The translations under genes and the position numbers were made by a program. Under the pieces are notes generated by a model. The model ran no database searches and had not been told where the DNA came from. It worked only from the letters and a program-made list of their open reading frames with translations. Positions 1-8,573 of a stretch of DNA of 64,000 nucleotides are shown here, in pieces. This DNA comes from Bacteroidales bacterium UBA1794 (GTDB lineage Bacteria > Bacteroidota > Bacteroidia > Bacteroidales > Bacteroidaceae): contig DCFW01000036.1 of the NCBI GenBank assembly GCA_002315435.1, positions 20,930-84,929 on the forward strand. Reading direction: 5' to 3'. The first letter of the stretch is position 1, and each line of letters begins with the position of its first letter.

Positions 1-51
1 GGAATCGAGCTTAACAATAAGAACGTTTTTCGGCATTAAACAAGCATATGG

Positions 52-72
52 AAGCCCTGTAAAGGGCTTTCA
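52..72 (+). terminator. Hairpin, likely terminator of a gene left of the window
   Basis: Seven-base arms AAGCCCT (52-58) and AGGGCTT (63-69) pair around a GTAA loop and are followed by TTC. The T-tract is short, so the call is tentative. Confidence 0.4.
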
Positions 73-166
73 TTGTATCTGCACGTATCATTTCTTCTTG
101 CTAAATGCCTGTAAGTTGCTGATTACTATAAGGGTTTCCGTGAATCGGTAAGCAGCAAAATATTGT

Positions 167-250
167 CTTACCTTGGTGAAAATCATTTTCCACCCGGGTA
201 AGAAACGTTTTCCACCAAGGTAAGAAACATTTTCTACAACCGTAGAAATA
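167..250. repeat. Three 22-nt tandem imperfect repeats with an inverted partner
   Basis: Units lie at 185-206, 207-228 and 229-250. Each starts with TTTTC(C/T)AC and the first two end in GGTAAGAAAC. A 12-bp inverted copy, CTTACCTTGGTG at 167-178, pairs perfectly with 213-224. The third unit shares the 15-mer ATTTTCTACAACCGT with the intergenic region at 24464-24478, so this looks like an interspersed intergenic repeat family. Confidence 0.6.
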
Positions 251-455
251 AAAAATGCTCGAAACAAGATCGAAGAATGCTGCTTACGAGTTGGAGAATT
301 GCAGCATAAGAAATGAAGAACTCTATGTATGCTATTCCGATGGTTGTAGCTTATTTGTTGATCTGTTACTTTGCGTTGACTTTGCTGTTGAAGTTAAGGA
401 GAAAAAGAGCCTCATCAACCAACACTCATGCAATGCAATGGACGGACTAAAAAAG

Positions 456-522
456 AAAGAGCCTTCATCCGTTCATGCGTAACTTATTATATATAAGTGA
501 CTTTGAAGGATGAAGGCTCTTT
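456..522 (-). terminator. cysS transcription terminator
   Basis: Perfect 15-bp inverted repeat: AAAGAGCCTTCATCC at 456-470 and its complement at 508-522. On the minus strand the stem is followed by TCTTTTTTAG, as expected for an intrinsic terminator 16 bases past the cysS stop. Confidence 0.8.
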
Positions 523-537
523 GTAAGTTTTATTATT

Positions 538-2013
538 TCACTTGTTGAGCTTCCATTCGGTGCCGTCTTTACCATCTTTCACCTCAAATCCCATTTCGGA
601 CATTGAGTTTCTGATTTTGTCGGCAGTGCCCCAATCTTTATTGGTTTTGGCATCTTTGCGAAGATCCAACAGCAAGTCAACTACTTTGTCGAATGTTTCT
701 GCATTGTTGGCAGTAACTGTTTCTTCTTCTTTCAATCCTAAGATCTCAAACATGAATGTGTGGAATACTGATTTCAATTCATCAAGATCTCCTTGCGTAA
801 TTGAATCCTTGCCTGCAAGTATACTGTTGATACTTTTTGTGGCATCAAACAAGTGTGATATTACAATCGGAGTATTCAAATCATCATTCATCGCTTCTGA
901 ACATTTAGCTCGGAGATCACTGATCTCAACCGTAGTCTTCTCAGCAGGAGTGATGCGTTCTATATTCTTTACTGCTTCTGTCAATCGGGCTAATGCTTTT
1001 TCCGATGCCTGTAAAGCCTCGTTGCTGAAATCAACCGTGTTGCGGTATTGAGCTTGCAGAATAAAGAAACGTATAGTCATTGGTGCGTAAGCCTGAGTAA
1101 GTGCCTTATTCGACCCGTTGAAGAATTCTTCAAGAGTGATGAAGTTACCCAAACTTTTGCCCATCTTGGTACCGTTGATCGTAATCATATTATTGTGCAT
1201 CCAGTAATGAACCGTTTCATGTCCCAGTGCTGCTACTGATTGTGCTATCTCACACTCGTGATGTGGAAACAACAAATCCAAGCCGCCACCGTGGATATCA
1301 AACTCTTCACCAAGATACTTTGTACCCATAGCAGAACATTCAAGATGCCATCCGGGGAAACCTTCGCTCCATGGTGACGGCCAGTGCATGATATGTTCAG
1401 GTGAAGCTTTTTTCCATAAAGCGAAATCAGCCGAATGGTGCTTCTCTGTTTGTCCGTCAAGATCGCGAGTAGTGCTGAGCATATCCTCTACATTACGTCC
1501 TGAAAGTTCTCCGTAATTATGTTTTTTGCTATAAGCCTCAATATCGAAATAGACTGATCCGTTGCTTTCATAAGCAAATCCGTTGGCAAGAATCTTCTTG
1601 ACGAAGTTCTCTTGTTCAATGATATGACCTGAAGCATGAGGTTCAATGCTTGGTGGAAGTACATTCAGCGCGTTCATGGCAGCATGATACCTCAATGTAT
1701 AATATTGCACAATCTCCATTGGTTCCAACTCCTCAAGGCGTGCTTTCTTTTCAATCTTGTCTTCGCCTTCGTCTGCATCGTGTTCCAAATGGCCTACATC
1801 TGTAATGTTTCTGACATAACGCACTTTATACCCTAGAAAAGTGAGATAACGAAACAATATATCAAATGTAATAGCAGGCCGTGCATGTCCCAAATGTGGG
1901 TCTCCGTATACTGTAGGACCACAGACATACATACCGACATGAGGAGAATTAATAGGAACAAAGAGCTCTTTCTTCCTCTTCAACGTATTGTAAATGCTTA
2001 GTTGGTGTTCCAT
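538..2013 (-). CDS. cysS: Cysteinyl-tRNA synthetase
   Basis: Charges tRNA-Cys with cysteine in the cytosol; a class I aminoacyl-tRNA synthetase of 491 residues, close to the usual length. The HIGH-type signature PHLGH is at residues 39-43, preceded by the zinc-binding Cys31 in VCGPTVYGD. The KMSKS signature appears as KMGKS at about 283-287. Further zinc ligands are likely Cys226 and the HHEC segment near 251-254. The open frame extends upstream to 2040, but that part overlaps a promoter -7 box (2038-2045), so the ATG at 2013 is taken as the start. It is a single-gene unit with its own terminator (456-522) and is transcribed away from the glsA-like gene. Confidence 0.97.
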   Translation of the reverse strand: MEHQLSIYNTLKRKKELFVPINSPHVGMYVCGPTVYGDPHLGHARPAITFDILFRYLTFLGYKVRYVRNITDVGHLEHDADEGEDKIEKKARLEELEPMEIVQYYTLRYHAAMNALNVLPPSIEPHASGHIIEQENFVKKILANGFAYESNGSVYFDIEAYSKKHNYGELSGRNVEDMLSTTRDLDGQTEKHHSADFALWKKASPEHIMHWPSPWSEGFPGWHLECSAMGTKYLGEEFDIHGGGLDLLFPHHECEIAQSVAALGHETVHYWMHNNMITINGTKMGKSLGNFITLEEFFNGSNKALTQAYAPMTIRFFILQAQYRNTVDFSNEALQASEKALARLTEAVKNIERITPAEKTTVEISDLRAKCSEAMNDDLNTPIVISHLFDATKSINSILAGKDSITQGDLDELKSVFHTFMFEILGLKEEETVTANNAETFDKVVDLLLDLRKDAKTNKDWGTADKIRNSMSEMGFEVKDGKDGTEWKLNK

Positions 2014-2037
2014 AATTGAATTTATTATATTTGCAGA

Positions 2038-2045
2038 CAAAAGTA
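2038..2045 (-). promoter_or_regulatory. cysS promoter -7 box
   Basis: Minus-strand TACTTTTG fits the Bacteroides TAnnTTTG element and lies 24 bp upstream of the cysS ATG. It also rules out the upstream start codon at 2040. No clear -33 TTTG was found. Confidence 0.6.
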
Positions 2046-2140
2046 GAGAAAAATAAAGAATTATTTAATTAAATAATCGCATTTTCTGTTTTTATAGGTG
2101 CTTTTTTCTGAAAAGGTTACCATAATTTCAAAAGATAAAT

Positions 2141-2148
2141 TACTTTTG
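2141..2148 (+). promoter_or_regulatory. glsA-like gene promoter -7 box
   Basis: TACTTTTG matches TAnnTTTG and lies 21 bp before the ATG at 2170. It sits inside the longer open frame that begins with GTG at 2098, which argues against that earlier start. Confidence 0.6.
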
Positions 2149-2169
2149 CATAGTAATAATAAAAGAAAT

Positions 2170-2991
2170 ATGGCAGATAATTCTGTATTTTTGTTTGATA
2201 TTGACAAAGTGATTCGCGGAAAAGCACCTAAAAATTATAAATATATCCCTCGGTTCCTTGTCTCATACATTAAACGTATTGTGCATCAGGATGAACTGAA
2301 TAAGTTCTTGGGTGAGAATACGGATAAGGTGGGAGTTGATTTTTTAGAGGCAACACTGAAGCTCTTTGATACGAAAGTCGATATTAAAGGCATAGAGAAT
2401 CTACCTGAAGGCGGTCCGTCAACCTTTGTATGTAATCACCCACTTGGAGGTCTTGACGGCATATCTCTTGGATGGGTGTTAGGTCGCCATTACAATGGAC
2501 GAATCAAATATATTGTAAACGACCTTTTGATGAATCTTCATAATTTGGCTCCGCTTTGTATCCCGGTAAATAAAACGGGGAATCAATCGCGCCGTTTGCC
2601 TGAGATTATTGAAAAGGGTTTTCAATCGGATGAGAATCTTATCCTGTTTCCTGCCGGACTTTGTTCGCGTCGTGTAAACGGTGAAATAAAAGATAGAGAG
2701 TGGGGAAAAGCCTTTATTACAAAGAGTGTGGAGACAAAACGTGATGTAGTGCCTATGTACTTTGAGGGTCATAACTCAAATTTCTTTTATAATTTATCAC
2801 GTATCCGACAGTTGTTGGGGATAAAGTTTAATATTGAGATGCTTTATCTGGCAGATGAGATGTTCAAAAACAAACATAAGACATTCCGTTTGACGATTGG
2901 CAAACCGATTCCATGGCAAACATTCGATAGCCAAAAACAACCATTGGAATGGAGTGCCTATGTACGCGATCTTGTTTATAAATTGAGATAA
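2170..2991 (+). CDS. glsA: PlsC-type O-acyltransferase, probable glycine lipid synthesis (GlsA-like)
   Basis: A 273-residue member of the lysophospholipid/1-acylglycerol-3-phosphate acyltransferase family. The HxxxxD acyltransferase motif is in NHPLGGLDG and the second block appears as FPAG, the usual FPEG position. In Bacteroides thetaiotaomicron a PlsC-like O-acyltransferase next to a hemolysin-type N-acyltransferase makes glycine lipids, acyloxyacyl-glycine membrane lipids. The same gene order is seen here, with the partner starting 23 bp downstream, so the second step of that pathway (O-acylation of N-acylglycine) is inferred. A general phospholipid role cannot be excluded. The ATG at 2170 was chosen over the GTG at 2098 because a promoter box lies between them. 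Confidence 0.85.
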   Translation: MADNSVFLFDIDKVIRGKAPKNYKYIPRFLVSYIKRIVHQDELNKFLGENTDKVGVDFLEATLKLFDTKVDIKGIENLPEGGPSTFVCNHPLGGLDGISLGWVLGRHYNGRIKYIVNDLLMNLHNLAPLCIPVNKTGNQSRRLPEIIEKGFQSDENLILFPAGLCSRRVNGEIKDREWGKAFITKSVETKRDVVPMYFEGHNSNFFYNLSRIRQLLGIKFNIEMLYLADEMFKNKHKTFRLTIGKPIPWQTFDSQKQPLEWSAYVRDLVYKLR

Positions 2992-3014
2992 AACAACAAA
3001 CAGAAAATAGAGAT

Positions 3015-3992
3015 ATGGAAGAGATAATTAGACCCATAGATAAAAATATACTTAAGTCGGAGCTTACAGAAGATAAACGTCTGCGTATGACCAATAAGAG
3101 CAATAATCAGATCTATATCATTACTGCTCAAAATTCTCCACAAGTAATGCAAGAGATCGGTCGCCTTCGTGAAATAGCTTTCAGAGCAGCCGGAGGTGGA
3201 ACGGGTAAGTCCGTGGATATTGATGACTTTGACACGATGGATGATCCATACAGACAATTGATCGTATGGAATCCTGATGCAGAGGAAATCTTAGGTGGAT
3301 ATCGCTATTTACTAGGCTCTAAGGTTCGTTATAATACTGAAGGACAACCGCTATTAGCGACTTCGCATTTGTTTCACTTCTCAGAGAAATTCATTAAAGA
3401 ATATATGCCTACAACGATAGAGTTAGGCCGATCATTTGTTACGCTTGAGTATCAATCTACTCGTGCCGGTAGCAAAGGATTGTTTGCTTTGGATAATCTT
3501 TGGGATGGTTTGGGAGCTCTAACAGTGATCATGCCCGAAGTGAAGTACTTCTTTGGAAAGTTCACTATGTATCCCAGTTATGTAAGACGGGGTCGTGATA
3601 TGATTCTGTATTTCCTTAAAAAGTATTTCTCTGACAAAGATGAATTGATATGTCCCATGAATCCACTTAAAACAGAAACTCCTGAGGCAGATTTACGTGA
3701 ATTGTTTAATGGAGAGAGTTTCAAAGACGATTACAAAATGTTGAATACCGACGTTCGTAAAATGGGTTACAATATTCCACCATTGGTGAATGCATATATG
3801 GGATTGTCTCCAACGATGAGGATGTTTGGTACGGCTATAAACGATGAGTTCGGAGATGTGGAAGAAACCGGTATTCTGATTGCTGTAAATGAAATCTTGG
3901 AAGAAAAGAGAATTCGACACATCGAGTCATTCATTAAAGAACATCCCGGAGGATATAGCGAGATCATCTCAGGCTGTAATCCCAAGAAATAA
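3015..3992 (+). CDS. glsB: GNAT/hemolysin-family N-acyltransferase, probable glycine lipid synthesis (GlsB-like)
   Basis: A 325-residue protein of the OlsB/hemolysin-related acyltransferase family. Supporting segments are RLREIAFRAAGGGTGKSVD, an ELGRSFV block and a C-terminal region ending HPGGYSEIISG. In the B. thetaiotaomicron glycine lipid pathway the equivalent enzyme N-acylates glycine from acyl-ACP. It sits 23 bp behind the PlsC-like gene in an evident two-gene operon. No membrane segments are visible, so it is likely cytosolic or membrane-peripheral. The family call is firm; the substrate is inferred from gene pairing. Confidence 0.85.
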   Translation: MEEIIRPIDKNILKSELTEDKRLRMTNKSNNQIYIITAQNSPQVMQEIGRLREIAFRAAGGGTGKSVDIDDFDTMDDPYRQLIVWNPDAEEILGGYRYLLGSKVRYNTEGQPLLATSHLFHFSEKFIKEYMPTTIELGRSFVTLEYQSTRAGSKGLFALDNLWDGLGALTVIMPEVKYFFGKFTMYPSYVRRGRDMILYFLKKYFSDKDELICPMNPLKTETPEADLRELFNGESFKDDYKMLNTDVRKMGYNIPPLVNAYMGLSPTMRMFGTAINDEFGDVEETGILIAVNEILEEKRIRHIESFIKEHPGGYSEIISGCNPKK

Positions 3993-4016
3993 TTAATGAT
4001 ACGGTTGTTGGTTTAT

Positions 4017-5345
4017 TTAAACAGCCGGCAACTTATTTCCATTTATCTTGCGATATAAGTCTACTGCATATACGTCGGTCATTCCCGAAATATAGTCGAT
4101 AACAGCTTGTATCTTGCCATAAGTGGATGATGCGCTTACGTCGTATTGGTCGCTGATGCGATTAATAAGTAATTGTGAGTATTTCTTTTCAGGATTCATC
4201 ACTGCCTCAGTCAGTAAATCGAGTAATGTACCGATAATCTTGAAACCGGCAAGTTCTATATCCACTACTGAATTATTCTTATAGATGCGGCTATAAGACA
4301 GCTTTACGGATTTCTGGTAAGCATCGTGAAGTAACGGCGACATGTTGTCAATCAACGATTTATTGAAAGTTCCCGACAAGAATTCTTCTTCATGATCTAC
4401 AAATACACGAGTACATTCTTTTATCAGGTTACCAATCACAGAAGCTCTTAAATAAGCTATCTGCTCATTGATATCGCTTACGATTTTAAGTGTTTTGTTG
4501 ACATGCTCCTTCTTTTCATCACTGAAGTAGTTCATGAATAATGCGATTGTCTCATCTGTCGACAGGATATGCAATTTGTGAGCGTCTTCAATATCCATTA
4601 ATTCATAACAGATGTCATCAGCTGCCTCAACCAAATAAACTAGAGGATGGCGTGCATAACGTAACGGTGATTCTTGCATCTTGAGGATTCCCAATTCCTC
4701 GGCAATGCGTCGGTAATCAGACTCTTCGCTGACAAAGAATCCAAATTTAAGTTTGTCCCCTGCCAGTTTGGAAGAGAAAGGATATTTCACGACACTGGCA
4801 AGCGTTGTGTATGTCAAGGCAAAGCCACCTTTTCTGCGGCCAATGAATTGGTGTGATAATAATCGAAGAGCATTTGCGTTTCCTTCAAAATGTATAACAT
4901 CTTCCCATTCCGCTTCACTCATTTTGTCGCGCAAGTATATTCCTTGACCTTCCGAAAAGAAAGTGGAAATAGCTTTTTCACCGGAATGTCCGAATGGAGG
5001 ATTGCCCATGTCATGTGCCAGACACGCAGCGGAAACAATGGCTCCTAATTCGCTAATATATGAATTATTTGCTAAATCAGGATGGCGCGTTAATAGTTCG
5101 TTGGAGACATTTGATCCTAATGAACGTCCTACGCTCGAAACTTCTAAGCTGTGAGTCAATCGGTTATGAACAAAGACGCTTCCCGGCAAAGGGAATACTT
5201 GAGTTTTGTTTTGTAAACGCCTAAAGGGAGCAGAGAAAATGATTCGATCGTAATCTCTTTGAAATTCCGAACGATTATCAGGCCTCTGCTGGTGATACTC
5301 TTCCATGCCAAAGCGCTTGGCTGAAATCAAATCCTTCCAATTCAT
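4017..5345 (-). CDS. dgt: Deoxyguanosinetriphosphate triphosphohydrolase-like HD protein
   Basis: HD-domain dNTPase of 442 residues, which removes triphosphate from deoxynucleoside triphosphates and so affects dNTP pools. N-terminal signature blocks FSAPFRRLQNKTQVFPLP and HNRLTHSLEVS are intact. The metal-binding HD pair is at residues 111-112 within AHDMGNPPFGHSGE. A middle block, HPLVYLVEAADDICY, supplies the last metal ligand Asp typical of HD enzymes. The ATG at 5345 is preferred over the in-frame ATG at 5360 because a TATATTTG promoter box ends 22 bp upstream of 5345, which puts the transcript start at about 5361. It is convergent with the glsB-like gene and divergent from dut, another dNTP-pool enzyme. 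Confidence 0.93.
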   Translation of the reverse strand: MNWKDLISAKRFGMEEYHQQRPDNRSEFQRDYDRIIFSAPFRRLQNKTQVFPLPGSVFVHNRLTHSLEVSSVGRSLGSNVSNELLTRHPDLANNSYISELGAIVSAACLAHDMGNPPFGHSGEKAISTFFSEGQGIYLRDKMSEAEWEDVIHFEGNANALRLLSHQFIGRRKGGFALTYTTLASVVKYPFSSKLAGDKLKFGFFVSEESDYRRIAEELGILKMQESPLRYARHPLVYLVEAADDICYELMDIEDAHKLHILSTDETIALFMNYFSDEKKEHVNKTLKIVSDINEQIAYLRASVIGNLIKECTRVFVDHEEEFLSGTFNKSLIDNMSPLLHDAYQKSVKLSYSRIYKNNSVVDIELAGFKIIGTLLDLLTEAVMNPEKKYSQLLINRISDQYDVSASSTYGKIQAVIDYISGMTDVYAVDLYRKINGNKLPAV

Positions 5346-5367
5346 TATCATTTCACACATTTATTTG

Positions 5368-5375
5368 CAAATATA
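5368..5375 (-). promoter_or_regulatory. dgt promoter -7 box
   Basis: Minus-strand TATATTTG fits TAnnTTTG and lies 22 bp upstream of the chosen dgt start. Confidence 0.5.
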
Positions 5376-5456
5376 TATAAAAAGCTCTCATATTGGATAA
5401 TTAATTGCCTTAAAATGTCTATTTTCGCATATTAAAAAAAGAAGAAGTATATAGAT

Positions 5457-5897
5457 ATGAAAATAAAGATACAAGTTGTTAACAAGTCAAAGCATGCCCT
5501 ACCGGCTTATGCTACTGAATTATCGGCAGGGATGGATTTACATGCAAACCTAGATGAACCCATTGAATTAAAACCTTTGGAGAGAGTCTTAGTGCCTACT
5601 GGAATATACATGGCTTTGCCTCCTAATTATGAAGCACAAGTACGGCCACGTAGTGGATTGGCTTTAAAACATGGTATCACGGTGCTGAATTCTCCGGGTA
5701 CGATTGATGCTGATTATAGAGGAGAATTGAAGATTATTCTGATAAATCTTTCTCAGGAAGAATTTATAATAAATGATGGTGAACGCATAGCGCAACTTGT
5801 GATTGCATCCTGTGAGCAGGCTTCATTTGAGGAAGTCGAAATGTTGGATGAAACGGATCGCGGTGCGGGTGGCTTTGGGCACACAGGAAAGTCGTAA
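5457..5897 (+). CDS. dut: Deoxyuridine 5'-triphosphate nucleotidohydrolase
   Basis: Trimeric dUTPase of 146 residues, which converts dUTP to dUMP and pyrophosphate, keeping uracil out of DNA and feeding dTMP synthesis. All conserved motifs are visible: AGMDLHA (motif 1), [12 protein letters not shown] (motif 2), [11 protein letters not shown] (motif 3, with the catalytic Asp), ERIAQLVI (motif 4) and the C-terminal P-loop-like [10 protein letters not shown] (motif 5). It leads a closely spaced run with three envelope genes (15 bp gap to the next). A TATTTTCG sequence upstream may be a variant -7 box. Confidence 0.97.
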   Translation: MKIKIQVVNKSKHALPAYATELSAGMDLHANLDEPIELKPLERVLVPTGIYMALPPNYEAQVRPRSGLALKHGITVLNSPGTIDADYRGELKIILINLSQEEFIINDGERIAQLVIASCEQASFEEVEMLDETDRGAGGFGHTGKS

Positions 5898-5912
5898 TTT
5901 TAAAAAACGAGA

Positions 5913-7673
5913 ATGAAAGCAATATTAAAATATGGATGGATTTTTCTGCTGATCGGAGGATTATCTTCATGTGTTGCCTCTAAACAAAGTAAATCGGCTC
6001 AATCGATTCGTCCTGTGGTCGAAAAAGAAAGCCTAAGTCCGAAGCAGCAACAAAAGTTCAACTACTTTTATTTGGAAGCTGAGCGTCTAAAGCTCAAAGG
6101 CGATGTGGATGATGCGTTTGAACTTTATCAACATTGTCTTGAGATAAATCCCACTTCTGCGGAGGCTCTGTCGGCTTTGGCGCAGTTTCATTTCTATTTA
6201 AAGAACGATTCTTTAGGGGTCGCTTATATGGAGAAAGCCGTGGGATATGAACCTGACAACTATTGGTATTGCCAGAATTTGGCGGGTGTATATCAGCAGC
6301 ATAACAAAAATGACAAGGCTATTGCTTTATTAAAGAAAATGTTAGTTCAGTTCCCTGATAATGAAGAGCCGTTGATGGCTTTGCGAGATATCTACCTTCA
6401 AAATAAAGATTATCGGAATGTGGTAGACATGTTGAATCAGCTGGAAAAGCGTGAAGGGAAATCTGAGGAAATCAGTCAAGGTAAACTGCAAATGTATCTT
6501 TTACTCAATGATAATAAAAATGCATACAGTGAAATTGAAGGCTTGGCGAATGAATATCCGGATGACTCCAGGTATAAATGTTTATTGGGTGATGTTTATC
6601 TAAGTACCGGGAAAAAGAAGGAAGCTTATGATATTTATCAAAAGATATTGGTAGGTGATCCTCATAACGAGCAAACCTTGATGTCCATGATGAATTACTA
6701 CTCGACTACAGGGCAAAAAGTTCTTTTTGAACAACAGATGAATACGCTTTTACTTGATAATGAAGTAAGCGTAGATACAAGGATGGATGTGATGCGTCAA
6801 TTCATAACAAATAATGAACAAAATGGAGCCGATAGTATCAAAGTAGTGTCAATGTTTGAGAAGCTAATGAAAATGGATACTACTGATACGCAAATGCCTA
6901 TGCTATATTCCCAATATTTAATAGCTAAGAGCATGGATAAGAAAGTGGTTCCGGTATTAGAAAAGATTATTGGAATTGACCCTACGAATGTACCATCTCG
7001 TTTGCAATTACTTAGTTATGCTATAAAGGATGATGATTATAAAAGAGCGATTGCAATATGTGAACCTGCTTTGCAGGCTACGCCTGACATTGTTGAGTTT
7101 TATTACTATTTAGCTATTGCATATGTTCAATCAGGAGATCAACAGAAAGCGCAGGATGTGTGCATAAAAGGATTGACTAAGATCAATGATCAGACTGATA
7201 AATCTGTAATAAGCAACTTCTATAGTATTATAGCAGATGTTTATCATTCAAAAAACATGTATAATGAGGCTTATGCAGCGTATGACTCTTCATTGGTTTA
7301 TAAACCTGACAATGTTGGAACCCTGAACAATTATGCTTATTATTTGTCTGAGGGAAACTCTAATTTGGATAAAGCTGAGGAAATGAGTTATAAGACGATT
7401 AAAGCTGAGCCTAATAATGATACTTACCTGGATACATATGCTTGGATTCTTTTTCAAAAAAAGAAGTATAGCGAAGCTAAGATATGGATTGACAATGCGA
7501 TGAACAATGGAGGTAATAAAAGTAATATTGAAACGGAGCATTGTGGTGATGTTTATTATATGAACGGATTAAAGGAAGAAGCTTTGAAGTATTGGATTAA
7601 AGCCCAAGAAATGGGTAATCAATCTGAAGTACTTAAGAAGAAAATTGAAGAAAAAAAATATATTGCAAAATGA
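5913..7673 (+). CDS. Tetratricopeptide-repeat lipoprotein
   Basis: A 586-residue exported lipoprotein. The N-terminal signal ends in the lipobox LSSC near residue 20, followed by a long array of TPR helices covering almost all of the mature chain (for example LYQHCLEINPTSAEALSALA near the start and NNYAYYLSEG near residue 475). TPR arrays act as protein-binding scaffolds; no enzymatic domain is visible. The stop overlaps the start of the DUF4292 gene by four bases, so the two are translationally coupled. Together with the EnvC-like gene downstream this suggests an outer-membrane or cell-wall assembly role, but the partner is unknown. Confidence 0.88.
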   Translation: MKAILKYGWIFLLIGGLSSCVASKQSKSAQSIRPVVEKESLSPKQQQKFNYFYLEAERLKLKGDVDDAFELYQHCLEINPTSAEALSALAQFHFYLKNDSLGVAYMEKAVGYEPDNYWYCQNLAGVYQQHNKNDKAIALLKKMLVQFPDNEEPLMALRDIYLQNKDYRNVVDMLNQLEKREGKSEEISQGKLQMYLLLNDNKNAYSEIEGLANEYPDDSRYKCLLGDVYLSTGKKKEAYDIYQKILVGDPHNEQTLMSMMNYYSTTGQKVLFEQQMNTLLLDNEVSVDTRMDVMRQFITNNEQNGADSIKVVSMFEKLMKMDTTDTQMPMLYSQYLIAKSMDKKVVPVLEKIIGIDPTNVPSRLQLLSYAIKDDDYKRAIAICEPALQATPDIVEFYYYLAIAYVQSGDQQKAQDVCIKGLTKINDQTDKSVISNFYSIIADVYHSKNMYNEAYAAYDSSLVYKPDNVGTLNNYAYYLSEGNSNLDKAEEMSYKTIKAEPNNDTYLDTYAWILFQKKKYSEAKIWIDNAMNNGGNKSNIETEHCGDVYYMNGLKEEALKYWIKAQEMGNQSEVLKKKIEEKKYIAK

Positions 7674-8557
7674 AAAGATATTATTGTTTATTGAAGCATA
7701 CTACGATAATTGCATGTCTATTGGTATTGATGTTCTCTATTTCATCATGCAGAACAACTAAGACAGCATCTGCTGCTACTTCTTCTCCAAAGGTGGAACT
7801 GAAAAAAGCAGAAGTCGTTACTCATGCAAAAGAAGAGGCTGTGGTTGATTTGTATGATAAGTCAAACTCTGCTATACCTGTATTTTCTGCAAAGATAAAG
7901 GTGGATGCAAAGGTCGGTGAGAAACTTATATCACTGAATGGATCTTTGAAAATTAAAAAAGACGAAGTCATTCAATTGTCTTTTCAGGCTCCTATTATAG
8001 GAATAGAAATGGGAAAGTTAGAGATTACTCCCGATTACATATTAGTAATAGATCGATATCATAAGCAATATGTAAAGGCTCCCATAAGCGAGTTGACGGC
8101 AAGAGCAAAAACTAATTTAGATTTTTATGATCTGCAAGCTCTTTTTACCAACCAGATCTTTTTGCCAGGAGTAAAGGATGTTTCTCGTAAAACTCTAAAG
8201 AAGTTTGATTTGAATAGTGTGGTTGCAGATCAATCTACGACACTTACACTTAGTGACAAACAATTGAAATATGTGTTTTCTCTTATAACCAGTGGCGATC
8301 TGTCACAAAGTCAAGTACTGACTAGCAATAGCAAATATAAACTGATATGGGATTATAAATCATTCAAGAAATTTGAGAATAGGAACTTCCCCAGGAAGAT
8401 GGCTGTACAGTTTGTAGGTGGGAAAACGCCGGTGGAAATGGATATAGAGATTTCTAAAATCAGTGATGATTCCGATTGGGATACATATACCAACGTATCA
8501 GGAAAGTACAAGCAAATATCACTTGATGATGTGATGAAAATGATATCAAACTTATAA
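7670..8557 (+). CDS. DUF4292 lipoprotein, possibly LolB-like
   Basis: A 295-residue lipoprotein with signal and lipobox SISSC near residue 27. The body matches the Bacteroidota DUF4292 family: a run of amphipathic beta-strands such as FSAKIKVDAKVG, SLNGSLKIKKDEVIQLSFQ and GKLEITPDYILVIDRYHKQY. This strand pattern recalls the half-barrel of LolA/LolB lipoprotein carriers, which is inference and not a proven homology. It overlaps the TPR gene by ATGA and is followed 16 bp later by the EnvC-like gene. It probably acts at the periplasmic face of the outer membrane. Confidence 0.85.
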   Translation: MKRYYCLLKHTTIIACLLVLMFSISSCRTTKTASAATSSPKVELKKAEVVTHAKEEAVVDLYDKSNSAIPVFSAKIKVDAKVGEKLISLNGSLKIKKDEVIQLSFQAPIIGIEMGKLEITPDYILVIDRYHKQYVKAPISELTARAKTNLDFYDLQALFTNQIFLPGVKDVSRKTLKKFDLNSVVADQSTTLTLSDKQLKYVFSLITSGDLSQSQVLTSNSKYKLIWDYKSFKKFENRNFPRKMAVQFVGGKTPVEMDIEISKISDDSDWDTYTNVSGKYKQISLDDVMKMISNL

Positions 8558-8573
8558 TAAGATATAAAGATTA

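Larger units (their letters stand above)
1..455. other. Gene-free left edge
   Basis: No convincing gene is seen here. A terminator-like hairpin (52-69) presumably closes a gene to the left of the window. A cluster of three 22-nt imperfect repeats sits at 185-250. The 75-codon ORF at 255-482 has no recognisable family and runs into the cysS terminator stem, so it is not called. A frame open from base 2 to about 153 is Cys/Phe-rich and does not look coding. Confidence 0.5.

Noticed and set aside
255..482. 75-codon plus-strand ORF
   Set aside because: No family match, Cys-rich unusual composition, and it runs into the cysS terminator stem.
3993..4035. Weak GC/AT hairpin between the glsB-like gene and dgt
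   Set aside because: Pairing is interrupted and there is no T-run, so it is not called as a terminator.
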